A DNA stretch of 42,496 nucleotides. It comes from Cryptosporangium minutisporangium. GTDB taxonomy: Bacteria; Actinomycetota; Actinomycetes; Mycobacteriales; Cryptosporangiaceae. The DNA lies in assembly GCF_039536245.1 (NCBI RefSeq), contig NZ_BAAAYN010000008.1:61494-103989 (forward strand), given 5' to 3'. Positions 15,835-21,373 of the stretch are shown in pieces (within the stretch, counting starts at the first letter, position 1; the number at the start of each line of letters is the position of its first letter). A model generated the notes under the pieces. It was not told the origin of the DNA, did not search any database, and worked only from the letters and a program-made list of their open reading frames with translations. The translations under genes were made by a program, and so were the position numbers.

Positions 15835-17241
15835 CTATAGAGCCTTGGCTATTCGCGTGGCGACCCACTCGGCCCGCGATGTGGCGAGGCGGCCGTAGCC
15901 GAGGACGAGCGCCGGTGGCTGGGGACGCATCGTGTAGCGGGACAGGGGGATCGCTGTCACACCCAGGTCGGCGAGGCGGGCTACCACGGCGTGTTCGTCC
16001 GACTTCGATGGCAGAGCCAGGGTCAGGTGCAGGCCGGCGGCTATGCCCTGGGCCGCGCCGAGCCGTCCGGTCACGCTGTGCTTTTGCAGCGCGGCGACTA
16101 GGGCATCCCGACGAAGACGGTAGGTCTTTCGGGCTCGGCGCAGGTGCCGGTCGTAGGCGCCGGTCTCCACGAAGTGGGCGAAGGCCAGCTGGTCCAGGAT
16201 GCTGGGGCCGGCGCCGGCCGCCTCCACGGCGGCGAGCAGTACGCCGCGCAGCGCGGGTGGTGGCGCCAGCCAGCCGAGTCGGATGCCGGGGTGAAGTGTC
16301 TTGCTGACGGAGCCCAGGTAGACCACGTGGTCGCGGCTGAGGCCGGCTAGCGCGCCGACAGGGCGGCCGTCGTAGCGGAACTCGGCGTCGTAGTCGTCTT
16401 CGACGATGGTGGTTGAGGCTCGGGCGGCCCAAGTCAGCAGCGTTCGGCGGCGTTCGGGCGACAGGAGGGCGCCGGTGGGGAACTGGTGGGCGGGGGCACA
16501 GATCACCGCTGCTACGTCAGCGCGGCGAACAGCCTCGACGTCGATACCGTTCGCGTCCACGGTGACCGGCTCGATTCGGACTCCGGCCGCGGCCGCGACC
16601 TGCCGAAACCGAAACCAGCCGGGATCCTCGACCGCGACTCCGGGCGCGGTGGCGGTGGCGGTCAGGGCTCGGGCCACCGCGGCCATGCCGTGGGAGGTGC
16701 CGCAGGTGATGACTACGTCGTCGCTGTCCACGGGAATGCCTCGGGCGCGGCGCAGGTAGGCGGCGACGGTCTGCCGGAGGCGGGGTGCTCCGGCCGGCGG
16801 CGGGAAGACCGGCGGTGTCCAGGCGGGATCGGTCAGGACGTGGTGCAGGGAGCGCAGCCAGGCCGCGGCAGGGAACCCGTTGACGTCGGGGGTGCCTGGC
16901 CGCAGATCGACGTGTGATGCGGGTGGTTCGGGGTCGGAGGATTCGGCATGGGGCGGTTCAGTGCGGGCGGTGGCGTGCGCGGCGATCCGGGTGCCGGATC
17001 CCTGCCGGGTCTCCAGGTGGCCCTCGGCGGTCAGCTGGACGTACGCCTCGTTGACCACCCAGCGGGAACAGCCGAGTTCGGCGGCGAGGGCGCGGCTGGA
17101 CGGAAGGAGGTGACCGGGCCGAAGACGGCCCCGTGCGATCGCGGTCCTGATCGCGCTGGTGAGGCCTTCGTGCATCGGCCGAGTGTCCTCGGGAAGCTCG
17201 AGGAGCAGAGCGGTAGCGCGATTGGTCCGGTCGACAGGCAC
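15835..17241 (-). CDS. MocR/PdxR family regulator (GntR winged helix fused to aminotransferase-like domain)
   Basis: The 468-residue fusion has a GntR-type winged helix at residues about 20-85 (LRPGHLLPSSRALAAELGCS, then VVNEAYVQL), a linker and a fold-type I aminotransferase domain. The PLP-binding lysine lies in GSVSKTLHPG (Lys314), and VEDDYDAEFRYD holds the cofactor Asp. Members sense PLP or an amino-acid-PLP adduct and control vitamin B6 or amine metabolism genes. No pdxST genes are adjacent. It is divergent from a small ABM protein gene with an inverted repeat between them, so that gene is the most likely direct target (inference). Confidence 0.9.
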   Translation of the reverse strand: MPVDRTNRATALLLELPEDTRPMHEGLTSAIRTAIARGRLRPGHLLPSSRALAAELGCSRWVVNEAYVQLTAEGHLETRQGSGTRIAAHATARTEPPHAESSDPEPPASHVDLRPGTPDVNGFPAAAWLRSLHHVLTDPAWTPPVFPPPAGAPRLRQTVAAYLRRARGIPVDSDDVVITCGTSHGMAAVARALTATATAPGVAVEDPGWFRFRQVAAAAGVRIEPVTVDANGIDVEAVRRADVAAVICAPAHQFPTGALLSPERRRTLLTWAARASTTIVEDDYDAEFRYDGRPVGALAGLSRDHVVYLGSVSKTLHPGIRLGWLAPPPALRGVLLAAVEAAGAGPSILDQLAFAHFVETGAYDRHLRRARKTYRLRRDALVAALQKHSVTGRLGAAQGIAAGLHLTLALPSKSDEHAVVARLADLGVTAIPLSRYTMRPQPPALVLGYGRLATSRAEWVATRIAKAL

Positions 17242-17269
17242 GTGACTGGACTGTACGCCAGGACCAGTT
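17221..17269. promoter_or_regulatory. Candidate MocR-type operator in PdxR/ABM divergent region
   Basis: ATTGGTCC (17221-17228) and GGACCAGT (17261-17268) are near-complementary, and between them ACTGG (17245-17249) faces CCAGT (17264-17268). Repeated TGGACC-like half-sites around a divergent start are typical of MocR-family autoregulation. The first half-site lies within the 5' end of the regulator gene. No experiment or motif search supports it yet. Confidence 0.35.
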
Positions 17270-17337
17270 CTGCCTAGCGTCGGTACTCGTCGGCCCGGTG
17301 ATCGAGACCGGGCACCGAACCGGGAGCACCCACACCG

Positions 17338-17643
17338 ATGTCAGAGAGATTGACCGTCATTGCCCAGCTGCGCGCCAAGCCAGGGCGGGAGGCGGCGCTC
17401 CGGGAAGCCCTGACCGCGCTCGTTCCTCCGACCGTGCTCGAGCCCGGCTGTATCGCCTACGACCTGCACGTCGCCGTGGACGACCAGGGGTCGTTCCATT
17501 TCTACGAGGTCTGGCGCAGCCCCGAGGAGCACGCCGCCAACCTGGAGACGCCGCATCTGCGGAGTTTCCTCGCGCGGTCGGGCGACCTCTTGGACGGCGA
17601 CATCCGCGTCAGCCTGCTCCGTCGTCTCGCGCCCGGAGAATGA
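17338..17643 (+). CDS. ABM-domain (antibiotic biosynthesis monooxygenase family) protein
   Basis: The 101-residue protein has the ABM pattern: LTVIAQLRAKPGREAALREA (first strand and helix), a central EPGCIAYDLHVAVDD, FHFYEVWRSPEEHAANLETP and a C-terminal strand. It is a dimeric ferredoxin-like fold protein. Members include cofactor-free monooxygenases, haem-degrading enzymes and many of unknown role. It is divergent from the PdxR regulator and probably controlled by it. GGGAG lies about 10 nt before the ATG. Confidence 0.85.
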   Translation: MSERLTVIAQLRAKPGREAALREALTALVPPTVLEPGCIAYDLHVAVDDQGSFHFYEVWRSPEEHAANLETPHLRSFLARSGDLLDGDIRVSLLRRLAPGE

Positions 17644-17740
17644 CCGCTCAGGCTGCCCACGGGCTCGGTCACACAGTTTGAGCCAGAACCCGCGACTCAC
17701 CGACATAGCCACTCGGGGCGATCAGACGTCGCTACGCGAG

Positions 17741-17775
17741 ACAGGCCCAGAGCGCGTTGTGCGCTCCGGGCCTGT
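17741..17775. terminator. Bidirectional hairpin between convergent genes
   Basis: ACAGGCCC (17741-17748) pairs with GGGCCTGT (ending 17775), with an inner GAGCGC/GCGCTC stem and a short loop. It sits between the convergent ABM gene and the minus-strand secreted protein gene, so it can stop transcription from both sides. Confidence 0.7.
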
Positions 17776-17820
17776 CCGCGGTGTGGACCCCTTGGGTCGG
17801 TCAGGGGCGTGTTGCCGAGC

Positions 17821-18249
17821 TCAGCAGTTCGCCGAGTCCATGATCCTGATCTTGTCGACCGTGCCGTACGCCGCGGCGTTCACGTACACGCCGGGCTTCA
17901 CGCAGACGGTGGTGCCGTTGGTGAAGTGCAGACGCGCCCCGTCGTCGTTACGGCTGTTGTAGACGACCGCCGCACCACGGGCCTGATAGCCGAGGTTCTG
18001 CCAGGAGGGCGTGATGTCGCGATATGAGGCGGTGGGCCGGTTCGCGTTCAGATAGGCCACTGTGGGGTAGAAGCAGACCCGAGGGTAGGTGCATCCGCTG
18101 GCGGTCTCGGCCTGGGCCGGTACTGCGCTCAGCAGGCCAGCGGTCGCGATAGTCGCGAGAAACAGCGTGAGGAAGAACGGCTTCTTCGCTCGCGCAGCGG
18201 GACCGGCGGGCGACGTCGTGCGTCGAGCGGAACGTAAAACATTCACCAT
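17821..18249 (-). CDS. Secreted small protein, possibly peptidase-inhibitor I36/crystallin-like
   Basis: The 142-residue preprotein has a long signal peptide (basic first 30 residues, hydrophobic LTLFLATIATAGLLSA, AQA cleavage site). The mature domain of about 95 residues has four Cys (GCTYPRVCFYP, TTVCVKPG, C-terminal SANC) that could form two disulfides. The Cys-x-Val-Cys-x-Tyr-like opening and Tyr/Asn/Gly-rich body resemble actinobacterial I36-type inhibitors, but the match is by eye only. GGGGAG precedes the ATG at 18249. Function in the medium or cell wall is unknown. Confidence 0.65.
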   Translation of the reverse strand: MVNVLRSARRTTSPAGPAARAKKPFFLTLFLATIATAGLLSAVPAQAETASGCTYPRVCFYPTVAYLNANRPTASYRDITPSWQNLGYQARGAAVVYNSRNDDGARLHFTNGTTVCVKPGVYVNAAAYGTVDKIRIMDSANC

Positions 18250-18599
18250 GTAGTGCTCCCCGTGAGTGGACCTGGCGGCCCGGGTTCCCTCGACGGCCGA
18301 CGGCTCCCGGGTCGGGCGGAAGCGTCTCATACTCGGCATCGCGTCGAGAGTGGATCGTGATTAACCGGGGTCGCGGAACCCGGCGCGATCGCGGTGGACG
18401 CGGACGACCGGTACCTGGGCCGCTGTTCGTGTCTCGCGTAATCGATATCCCGGCACGAGTAATGGAAGCTCTGATCGCCATTCGGCTATTGACCGCTGTG
18501 GGCGCCGTCCCCATAATTGCGTTGGCGGTCGAGCGACCGCACCGTATGGTCTACGTCAGCAGCAAGCACCACGCACCACCGACCAGTCAGGAGCCCGCC
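18250..18599. other. Intergenic region without a supported gene
   Basis: These 350 bp lie between the minus-strand secreted protein and a weak plus-strand small ORF. They must hold the promoter of the secreted protein. A TTGACC (18489) with a TAAT-like -10 is visible on the plus strand but with a 19-bp spacer, so it is not called. No RNA gene or repeat was recognised. Confidence 0.4.
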
Positions 18600-18728
18600 A
18601 TGTTGTGGCACACCACGAACGCGATGCAGCGTCATGCGCTGCTCAGCGTGGGTGCCCTCTGTGCTGGGCAACCCTCCTACCTGGGCAAGGATGAGCAGGA
18701 AACCCACCGGGAACGGTGGCGTAGCTAG
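18600..18728 (+). CDS. Possible small ORF (42 codons) ahead of a terminator
   Basis: An ATG at 18600 opens 42 codons (MLWHTTNAMQRHALLSVG at the start, ending ETHRERWRS). A weak GAG lies 6 nt upstream. Codon third positions are less GC-rich than in neighbouring genes, which lowers confidence. A T-tailed terminator 23 bp after the stop shows that something is transcribed here; it could equally be a short non-coding RNA. No family is recognised. Confidence 0.3.
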   Translation: MLWHTTNAMQRHALLSVGALCAGQPSYLGKDEQETHRERWRS

Positions 18729-18750
18729 CGTAACCAGCGCCGCGCTGACG

Positions 18751-18782
18751 CCGCCCCTCCCAGCCGGGATCGGGCGGTTTTT
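18751..18782 (+). terminator. Rho-independent terminator
   Basis: CCGCCC (18751-18756) pairs with GGGCGG (18772-18777) and is followed by five T. It is the only classical T-tailed terminator noticed in the window. It lies 50 bp before tRNA-Trp and isolates the array from upstream transcription. Confidence 0.75.
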
Positions 18783-18832
18783 CATTTCCGTCAATTGCTC
18801 ATTCGGGCTGCTCTGGAATTGCTCAGTCTCCT

Positions 18833-18907
18833 ATGGGTGTAGCTCAAATTCGGTAGAGCGCCGGTCTCCAAAACCGGATGTTGCGGGTTCGATTCCTGCC
18901 ACCCATG
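18833..18907 (+). tRNA. tRNA-Trp (anticodon CCA)
   Basis: The acceptor ATGGGTG/CACCCAT has discriminator G. D stem GCTC/GAGC, anticodon stem CCGGT/ACCGG with loop CTCCAAA, T stem GCGGG with TTCGATT. It is canonical and separated from the rest of the array by a 154-bp spacer, so it may be the ordinary chromosomal tRNA-Trp and the insertion neighbour of the array. Confidence 0.95.
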
Positions 18908-19061
18908 CGCACTGCCCCGGCATGCCGGCGGACCTGATCATTGAGAACTGCACAGTGGATGGCATACGAAGACGCCGACCCATCGCGCCGCAGCACCACC
19001 GCGGCCAGGTCGGCGCAGCGTCGGCGGACCCGTCCCCACGGGCGGGGCACGCCGGCGATAT
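18908..19061 (+). other. Spacer between tRNA-Trp and the array body
   Basis: No T-arm motif (GGTTCGA) occurs in these 154 bp, so there is no intact tRNA. The spacer holds the left inverted repeat (18936-18963) and, at about 18990-19005, CGCAGCACCACCGCGG. That sequence matches the linkers which elsewhere follow tRNA 3' ends (for example at 20095 and 20887). It may be the scar of a lost tRNA gene. Confidence 0.5.
18936..18963 (+). repeat. Left inverted repeat of the tRNA array (rRNA-spacer-like motif)
   Basis: The 28 bp contain GAGAACTGCACAGTGGAT and match the reverse complement of 21455-21481 with few differences and one 1-bp gap. The TTGAGAACTGCACAGTGGA core resembles, from memory, the motif in actinobacterial 16S-23S spacers linked to processing or antitermination. 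Confidence 0.7.
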
Positions 19062-19133
19062 CTGGAGCGAGGGAGACGGTAACCCGCGGGCCTCGGACGC
19101 TCGAGATACCCGGTTCGACACCGGGGCTCCAGA
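19062..19133 (+). tRNA. tRNA-Pro (anticodon CGG)
   Basis: The acceptor CTGGAGC/GCTCCAG has discriminator A. Anticodon stem CGGGC/GCTCG with loop CTCGGAC, T stem CCCGG/CCGGG with TTCGACA. Position 8 is G instead of the near-universal U. A second Pro(CGG)-type gene lies at 20471. Confidence 0.8.
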
Positions 19134-19140
19134 CCATCCT

Positions 19141-19213
19141 GGGCTTGTGGCGCAGCGGGGAGCGCGCCGGTGTGGCACACCGGAGGTCGGCGGTTCGAAT
19201 CCGCCCAGGTCCA
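19141..19213 (+). tRNA. tRNA-Ala (anticodon GGC)
   Basis: The acceptor GGGCTTG/CAGGTCC has two G-U pairs and discriminator A. D stem GCGC/GCGC, anticodon stem CCGGT/ACCGG with loop GTGGCAC, T arm GGCGG-TTCGAAT-CCGCC. It is 73 nt with canonical numbering. Confidence 0.9.
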
Positions 19214-19254
19214 CGCGGAAACGCACGGAACGTCCCGGCCCCGCCGGGGCCATC

Positions 19255-19327
19255 CGCCCGTGAGATTGACTGGTTAGATCACTGGGCTCTCAATCCAGAG
19301 GATCGGGTTCGATTCCCGAACGGGCGA
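19255..19327 (+). tRNA. tRNA-Glu (anticodon CTC)
   Basis: The acceptor CGCCCGT/ACGGGCG has discriminator A. D stem GATT/GATC, anticodon stem CTGGG/TCCAG with loop CTCTCAA, T arm TCGGG-TTCGATT-CCCGA. Position 8 is G rather than U. Confidence 0.82.
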
Positions 19328-19345
19328 CGCACAGCATCACCCTTT

Positions 19346-19418
19346 GCGGCTGTAGCGCAGCAGGTAGCGCGTCTCCTTGCCAAGGAGAAGGTCGCCGGTT
19401 CGATCCCGGTCAGCCGCT
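19346..19418 (+). tRNA. tRNA-Gly (anticodon GCC)
   Basis: The acceptor GCGGCTG/CAGCCGC has discriminator T, as usual for bacterial tRNA-Gly. Anticodon stem TCTCC/GGAGA with loop TTGCCAA, T arm GCCGG-TTCGATC-CCGGT. It is canonical. Confidence 0.93.
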
Positions 19419-19459
19419 CGTCAGAACCCGCCGGCCAACGAAACCGAGAGGAGAATCCG

Positions 19460-19900
19460 GTGGACGTGCTCGTGCTCAACGCAGACCTCGGGCCGCTGCA
19501 CCGGGTCACCCTTCGACACGCCGTGCGAATGCTCGTCCGGCAGGTCGCCGAGGTCCACGAAGCCGACCCAGCCCGCACGCTCGGTGGGTGGCCGCGGCCG
19601 ACCGTCGTCCGGCTCGTCCGGTACGTCGTCACCCGCTGGCGGTACCGCCGCGGTCCCGCTTGGTCGCGACCGGGTGTGCTCGTGCGTGACGAGCGGCGTT
19701 GCGCCTACTGCGGCGGACACGCGACCACCATCGACCACGTCCTGCCCCGCTCCCGCGGCGGCGGCAACTCCTGGACCAACACGGTGGCCGCGTGCAGCGG
19801 CTGCAACCAGCGGAAGGGCGACCGGACGCCGTCCGAAGCGCGCATGCCCCTGCTAGTTGCGCCGGTCGTGCCGGCCTGGGGCGCGCTGTCGTTCCGCTGA
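19460..19900 (+). CDS. HNH endonuclease inside the tRNA array
   Basis: The 146-residue protein has the actinobacterial HNH layout. A N-terminal LVLNADLGPLHRVTLRHAVR segment is followed by a basic middle. The nuclease module starts at Cys81-x-x-Cys84 (RRCAYCGG) and continues with IDHVLPRSRGGGNSWTN and ACSGCNQRKGDRT (Cys112, Cys115). The four Cys form a zinc knuckle, and His93 with the Asn residues gives the ββα-metal active site. The GTG at 19460 has GAGAGGAG upstream. It lies between tRNA-Gly and tRNA-Gln on the same strand. Such a nuclease could mobilise the array or initiate its recombination (inference); close relatives are also common chromosomal genes of unknown role. Confidence 0.9.
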   Translation: MDVLVLNADLGPLHRVTLRHAVRMLVRQVAEVHEADPARTLGGWPRPTVVRLVRYVVTRWRYRRGPAWSRPGVLVRDERRCAYCGGHATTIDHVLPRSRGGGNSWTNTVAACSGCNQRKGDRTPSEARMPLLVAPVVPAWGALSFR

Positions 19901-19943
19901 TCGAGTGCCGTGCCGGCGGCCCGCTTCCCGCCGGCCGGCCCGA

Positions 19944-20016
19944 TGCGAGCTGAGGTAACTCGGCAGCCTGCCTGGCTCTGAACCAGGTCGTGGGGGTTCG
20001 AATCCTCCGCTCGCAG
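19944..20016 (+). tRNA. tRNA-Gln (anticodon CTG)
   Basis: The acceptor TGCGAGC/GCTCGCA has discriminator G. Anticodon stem CCTGG/CCAGG with loop CTCTGAA, T arm GGGGG-TTCGAAT-CCTCC. The D stem is three pairs (AGG/CCT). Confidence 0.9.
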
Positions 20017-20020
20017 CACT

Positions 20021-20094
20021 GCCCCCGTAGCCCAACAGGCAGAGGCCCGACGTTGAGGACGTCGCCAGTGCGCGTTCGAATCGCGCCGGGGGCA
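20021..20094 (+). tRNA. tRNA with Leu anticodon GAG and short variable arm
   Basis: The acceptor GCCCCCG/CGGGGGC has discriminator A. Anticodon stem CGACG/CGTCG with loop TTGAGGA, T arm GCGCG-TTCGAAT-CGCGC. The gene is 74 nt and the variable region is only CCAGT. Bacterial tRNA-Leu is normally class II with a long variable arm, so this class I form is unusual. Its body is nearly the same as the Leu(CAG) gene at 20196. Confidence 0.85.
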
Positions 20095-20105
20095 CGCAGC
20101 ACCAC

Positions 20106-20179
20106 GCCGGTGTAGCTCACGCTGGTTGAGCATCCCTCTTGTAAAGGGAAGGACGCGGGTTCGATTCCTGTCGCCGGCT
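20106..20179 (+). tRNA. tRNA-Thr (anticodon TGT)
   Basis: The acceptor GCCGGTG/CGCCGGC has discriminator T, and CCA is encoded at 20180-20182. Anticodon stem TCCCT/AGGGA with loop CTTGTAA. The T stem GCGGG/CCTGT has two G-U pairs. Confidence 0.88.
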
Positions 20180-20195
20180 CCAGCACCACCCCGAT

Positions 20196-20269
20196 GCCCG
20201 GGTAGCCCAACAGGCAGAGGCACGCGGCTCAGACCCGCGCCAGTGCGCGTTCGAATCGCGCTCCGGGTA
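20196..20269 (+). tRNA. tRNA with Leu anticodon CAG and short variable arm
   Basis: The acceptor GCCCGGG/TCCGGGT has G-U pairs at both ends and discriminator A. Anticodon stem CGCGG/CCGCG with loop CTCAGAC, T arm GCGCG-TTCGAAT-CGCGC. The D arm (GCCCAACAGGCAGAGGC) and variable region (CCAGT) are the same as in the GAG gene at 20021, so the two are recent duplicates with altered anticodons. Confidence 0.85.
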
Positions 20270-20308
20270 CGCATTACCCCCCACCGCCCTACGGCGACCC
20301 CGGGGTAC

Positions 20309-20381
20309 GGGCTCGTAGCTCATCTGGGAGAGCGCCCGCCTTGCAAGCGGGAGGTGGTCGGTTCGAGTCCGACCGGGTCCA
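20309..20381 (+). tRNA. tRNA-Ala (anticodon TGC)
   Basis: The acceptor GGGCTCG/CGGGTCC has discriminator A. D stem GCTC/GAGC, anticodon stem CCCGC/GCGGG with loop CTTGCAA, T arm GTCGG-TTCGAGT-CCGAC. It is canonical, 73 nt. Confidence 0.93.
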
Positions 20382-20394
20382 CGCAGTACCGAAT

Positions 20395-20469
20395 GCTCCG
20401 TTAGCTCAGTCTGGTCAGAGCGCTCGCCTGTCACGCGAGAGGCCGCCGGTTCGAACCCGGTACGGGGCG
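20395..20469 (+). tRNA. tRNA-Asp (anticodon GTC)
   Basis: The acceptor GCTCCGT/ACGGGGC has discriminator G as expected for Asp. Anticodon stem CTCGC/GCGAG with loop CTGTCAC, T arm GCCGG-TTCGAAC-CCGGT. It is separated from the next tRNA by a single base. Confidence 0.92.
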
Positions 20470-20470
20470 C

Positions 20471-20549
20471 CGGGCCGCGCGATCGCGCGCGCCCTGAGAG
20501 CGTCGCGTTCGGGACGCGAGGGTCGCCGGTTCGAATCCGGCCGGCCCGA
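20471..20549 (+). tRNA. tRNA-Pro-like (anticodon CGG) with degenerate D arm
   Basis: The acceptor CGGGCCG/CGGCCCG, anticodon stem TCGCG/CGCGA with loop TTCGGGA and T arm GCCGG-TTCGAAT-CCGGC are intact. The D region (CGCGATCGCGCGCGCCCTGA at its start) is enlarged, lacks the usual GG loop and does not fold as a normal D arm. Total length is 79 nt. It may be non-functional. Confidence 0.6.
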
Positions 20550-20553
20550 CTTC

Positions 20554-20638
20554 GGAAGGCACCGTCCAGCGGTGGGCAGCCGGCCTCGAAAGCCGGAGGC
20601 GGGGGCATCCCCCGGGGGTTCGACTCCTCTGCCTTCCT
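20554..20638 (+). tRNA. tRNA-Ser (anticodon CGA)
   Basis: The acceptor GGAAGGC/GCCTTCC has discriminator T, where Ser normally has G. Anticodon stem CCGGC/GCCGG with loop CTCGAAA, and a long variable arm (GCGGGGGCATCCCCCGG) as expected for class II. The T stem GGGGG/CCTCT has two G-U pairs. It is 85 nt. Confidence 0.85.
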
Positions 20639-20643
20639 CGCAA

Positions 20644-20717
20644 GCGCCTCTAGCTCAGTTGGTGAGAGCATCCGACTCTTAATCGGAGGGTCCTCGGTTC
20701 GATCCCGAGGGGGCGCA
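20644..20717 (+). tRNA. tRNA-Lys (anticodon CTT)
   Basis: The acceptor GCGCCTC/GGGGCGC has discriminator A. Anticodon stem TCCGA/TCGGA with loop CTCTTAA, T arm CTCGG-TTCGATC-CCGAG. It is canonical. Confidence 0.93.
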
Positions 20718-20735
20718 CGCAGTAGGTGCACCTTT

Positions 20736-20809
20736 CGCGGAGTGGAGGAGCGGCGTCCTCGGCGGTTTCATACACCAGCAGAACGCGGGTTCGAGTCCCG
20801 CCTCCGCGT
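20736..20809 (+). tRNA. tRNA-Met-like (anticodon CAT) with weak anticodon stem
   Basis: The acceptor CGCGGAG/CTCCGCG, discriminator T and encoded CCA (20810-20812) are clear, as is the T arm GCGGG-TTCGAGT-CCCGC. The D stem is GAGGA/TCCTC. The anticodon arm GCGGT-TTCATAC-ACCAG has only three Watson-Crick pairs next to the loop. A CAT anticodon could also mean lysidine-modified Ile(AUA). Confidence 0.6.
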
Positions 20810-20813
20810 CCAC

Positions 20814-20886
20814 GTCCCGGTAGCTCAGCAGGGAGAGCGCCGCTCCGACAAGGCGGAGGCCGGCGGTTCGAAACCGTCCCGGGGCA
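20814..20886 (+). tRNA. tRNA-Val (anticodon GAC) with C33
   Basis: The acceptor GTCCCGG/CCGGGGC has discriminator A. D stem GCTC/GAGC, anticodon stem CCGCT/GGCGG, T arm GGCGG-TTCGAAA-CCGTC. The anticodon loop is CCGACAA, so position 33 is C instead of the near-invariant U. Confidence 0.85.
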
Positions 20887-20901
20887 CGCAGCACCACCGA
20901 T

Positions 20902-20973
20902 GGCGCGTTCGGCTACAGGTAGGCCACCGGACTTTCAATCCGGGAGGAACGGGTTCGAATCCCGTACGCGCTG
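20902..20973 (+). tRNA. tRNA-Glu (anticodon TTC)
   Basis: The acceptor GGCGCGT/ACGCGCT has discriminator G. D arm GGCT/GGCC, anticodon stem CCGGA/TCCGG with loop CTTTCAA, T arm ACGGG-TTCGAAT-CCCGT. It is 72 nt. Confidence 0.9.
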
Positions 20974-20978
20974 CTCAT

Positions 20979-21051
20979 TCCCCCGTCGCCCAATCGGCAG
21001 GGCAGCGGACTGTTAATCCGTACGGTGCTGGTTCGAGTCCGGCCGGGGGAG
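20979..21051 (+). tRNA. tRNA-Asn (anticodon GTT)
   Basis: The acceptor TCCCCCG/CGGGGGA has discriminator G, and CCA is encoded at 21052-21054. Anticodon stem CGGA/TCCG with loop CTGTTAA, T arm GCTGG-TTCGAGT-CCGGC. It is canonical. Confidence 0.93.
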
Positions 21052-21079
21052 CCAGCTCGCGGACGATGTCCACGAGCAC

Positions 21080-21152
21080 GCCTGAGTAGCTCAGCTGGGA
21101 GAGCGCCCCGCCCACACCGGGGAGGCCGGCGGTTCGAACCCGTCTTCAGGCA
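21080..21152 (+). tRNA. tRNA-Val (anticodon CAC) with C33
   Basis: The acceptor GCCTGAG/TTCAGGC has discriminator A. Anticodon stem CCCCG/CGGGG, T arm GGCGG-TTCGAAC-CCGTC. The loop is CCCACAC, so C again replaces U33, as in the other Val gene at 20814. The T arm and variable region are shared with that gene. Confidence 0.85.
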
Positions 21153-21153
21153 C

Positions 21154-21225
21154 GTTGGCCGTAGCTCAATGGGAGAGCGCCAGGTTGTGACCCTGGAGAC
21201 GCCGGTTCGATCCCGGTCGGTCACC
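21154..21225 (+). tRNA. tRNA-His (anticodon GTG)
   Basis: An eight-base acceptor with extra G(-1) opposite C73 is the His identity feature. Pair 1-72 is a T-C mismatch. Anticodon stem CCAGG/CCTGG with loop TTGTGAC, T arm GCCGG-TTCGATC-CCGGT. The D arm is short. Confidence 0.88.
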
Positions 21226-21229
21226 CCAA

Positions 21230-21312
21230 GCGGGTGCCTGGAGATGGAGATCCAAGGCCGGCTGTAAACCGGTCGCCACCGTGCTCAGGGGGTTCGAATC
21301 CCTCCGCCCGCA
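21230..21312 (+). tRNA. tRNA-Tyr (anticodon GTA)
   Basis: The acceptor GCGGGTG/CGCCCGC has discriminator A. Anticodon stem GCCGG/CCGGT with loop CTGTAAA, a long variable arm as expected for bacterial Tyr, and T arm GGGGG-TTCGAAT-CCCTC. It is 83 nt. Confidence 0.92.
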
Positions 21313-21373
21313 CGCACGTGTCAGGTCCTCCCGGAGATCGACGGTCCGATCCGATCCGAGAGGGTGTCGTCCC

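Noticed and set aside
14402-16432. A 676-codon open frame on the minus strand
   Set aside because: Only the C-terminal 319 codons (from ATG 15361) look like protein. The upstream part is Arg/Pro-rich shadow of the PdxR gene on the same strand in another frame.
18483-18520. TTGACC/TAATTG promoter ahead of the small ORF at 18600
   Set aside because: The spacer is 19 bp and the -10 is poor.
20462-20500. CGCG-rich palindrome GCGCGATCGCGC as an origin or cruciform
   Set aside because: It is part of the degenerate D region of the Pro-like tRNA gene and there are no replication genes or DnaA boxes nearby.
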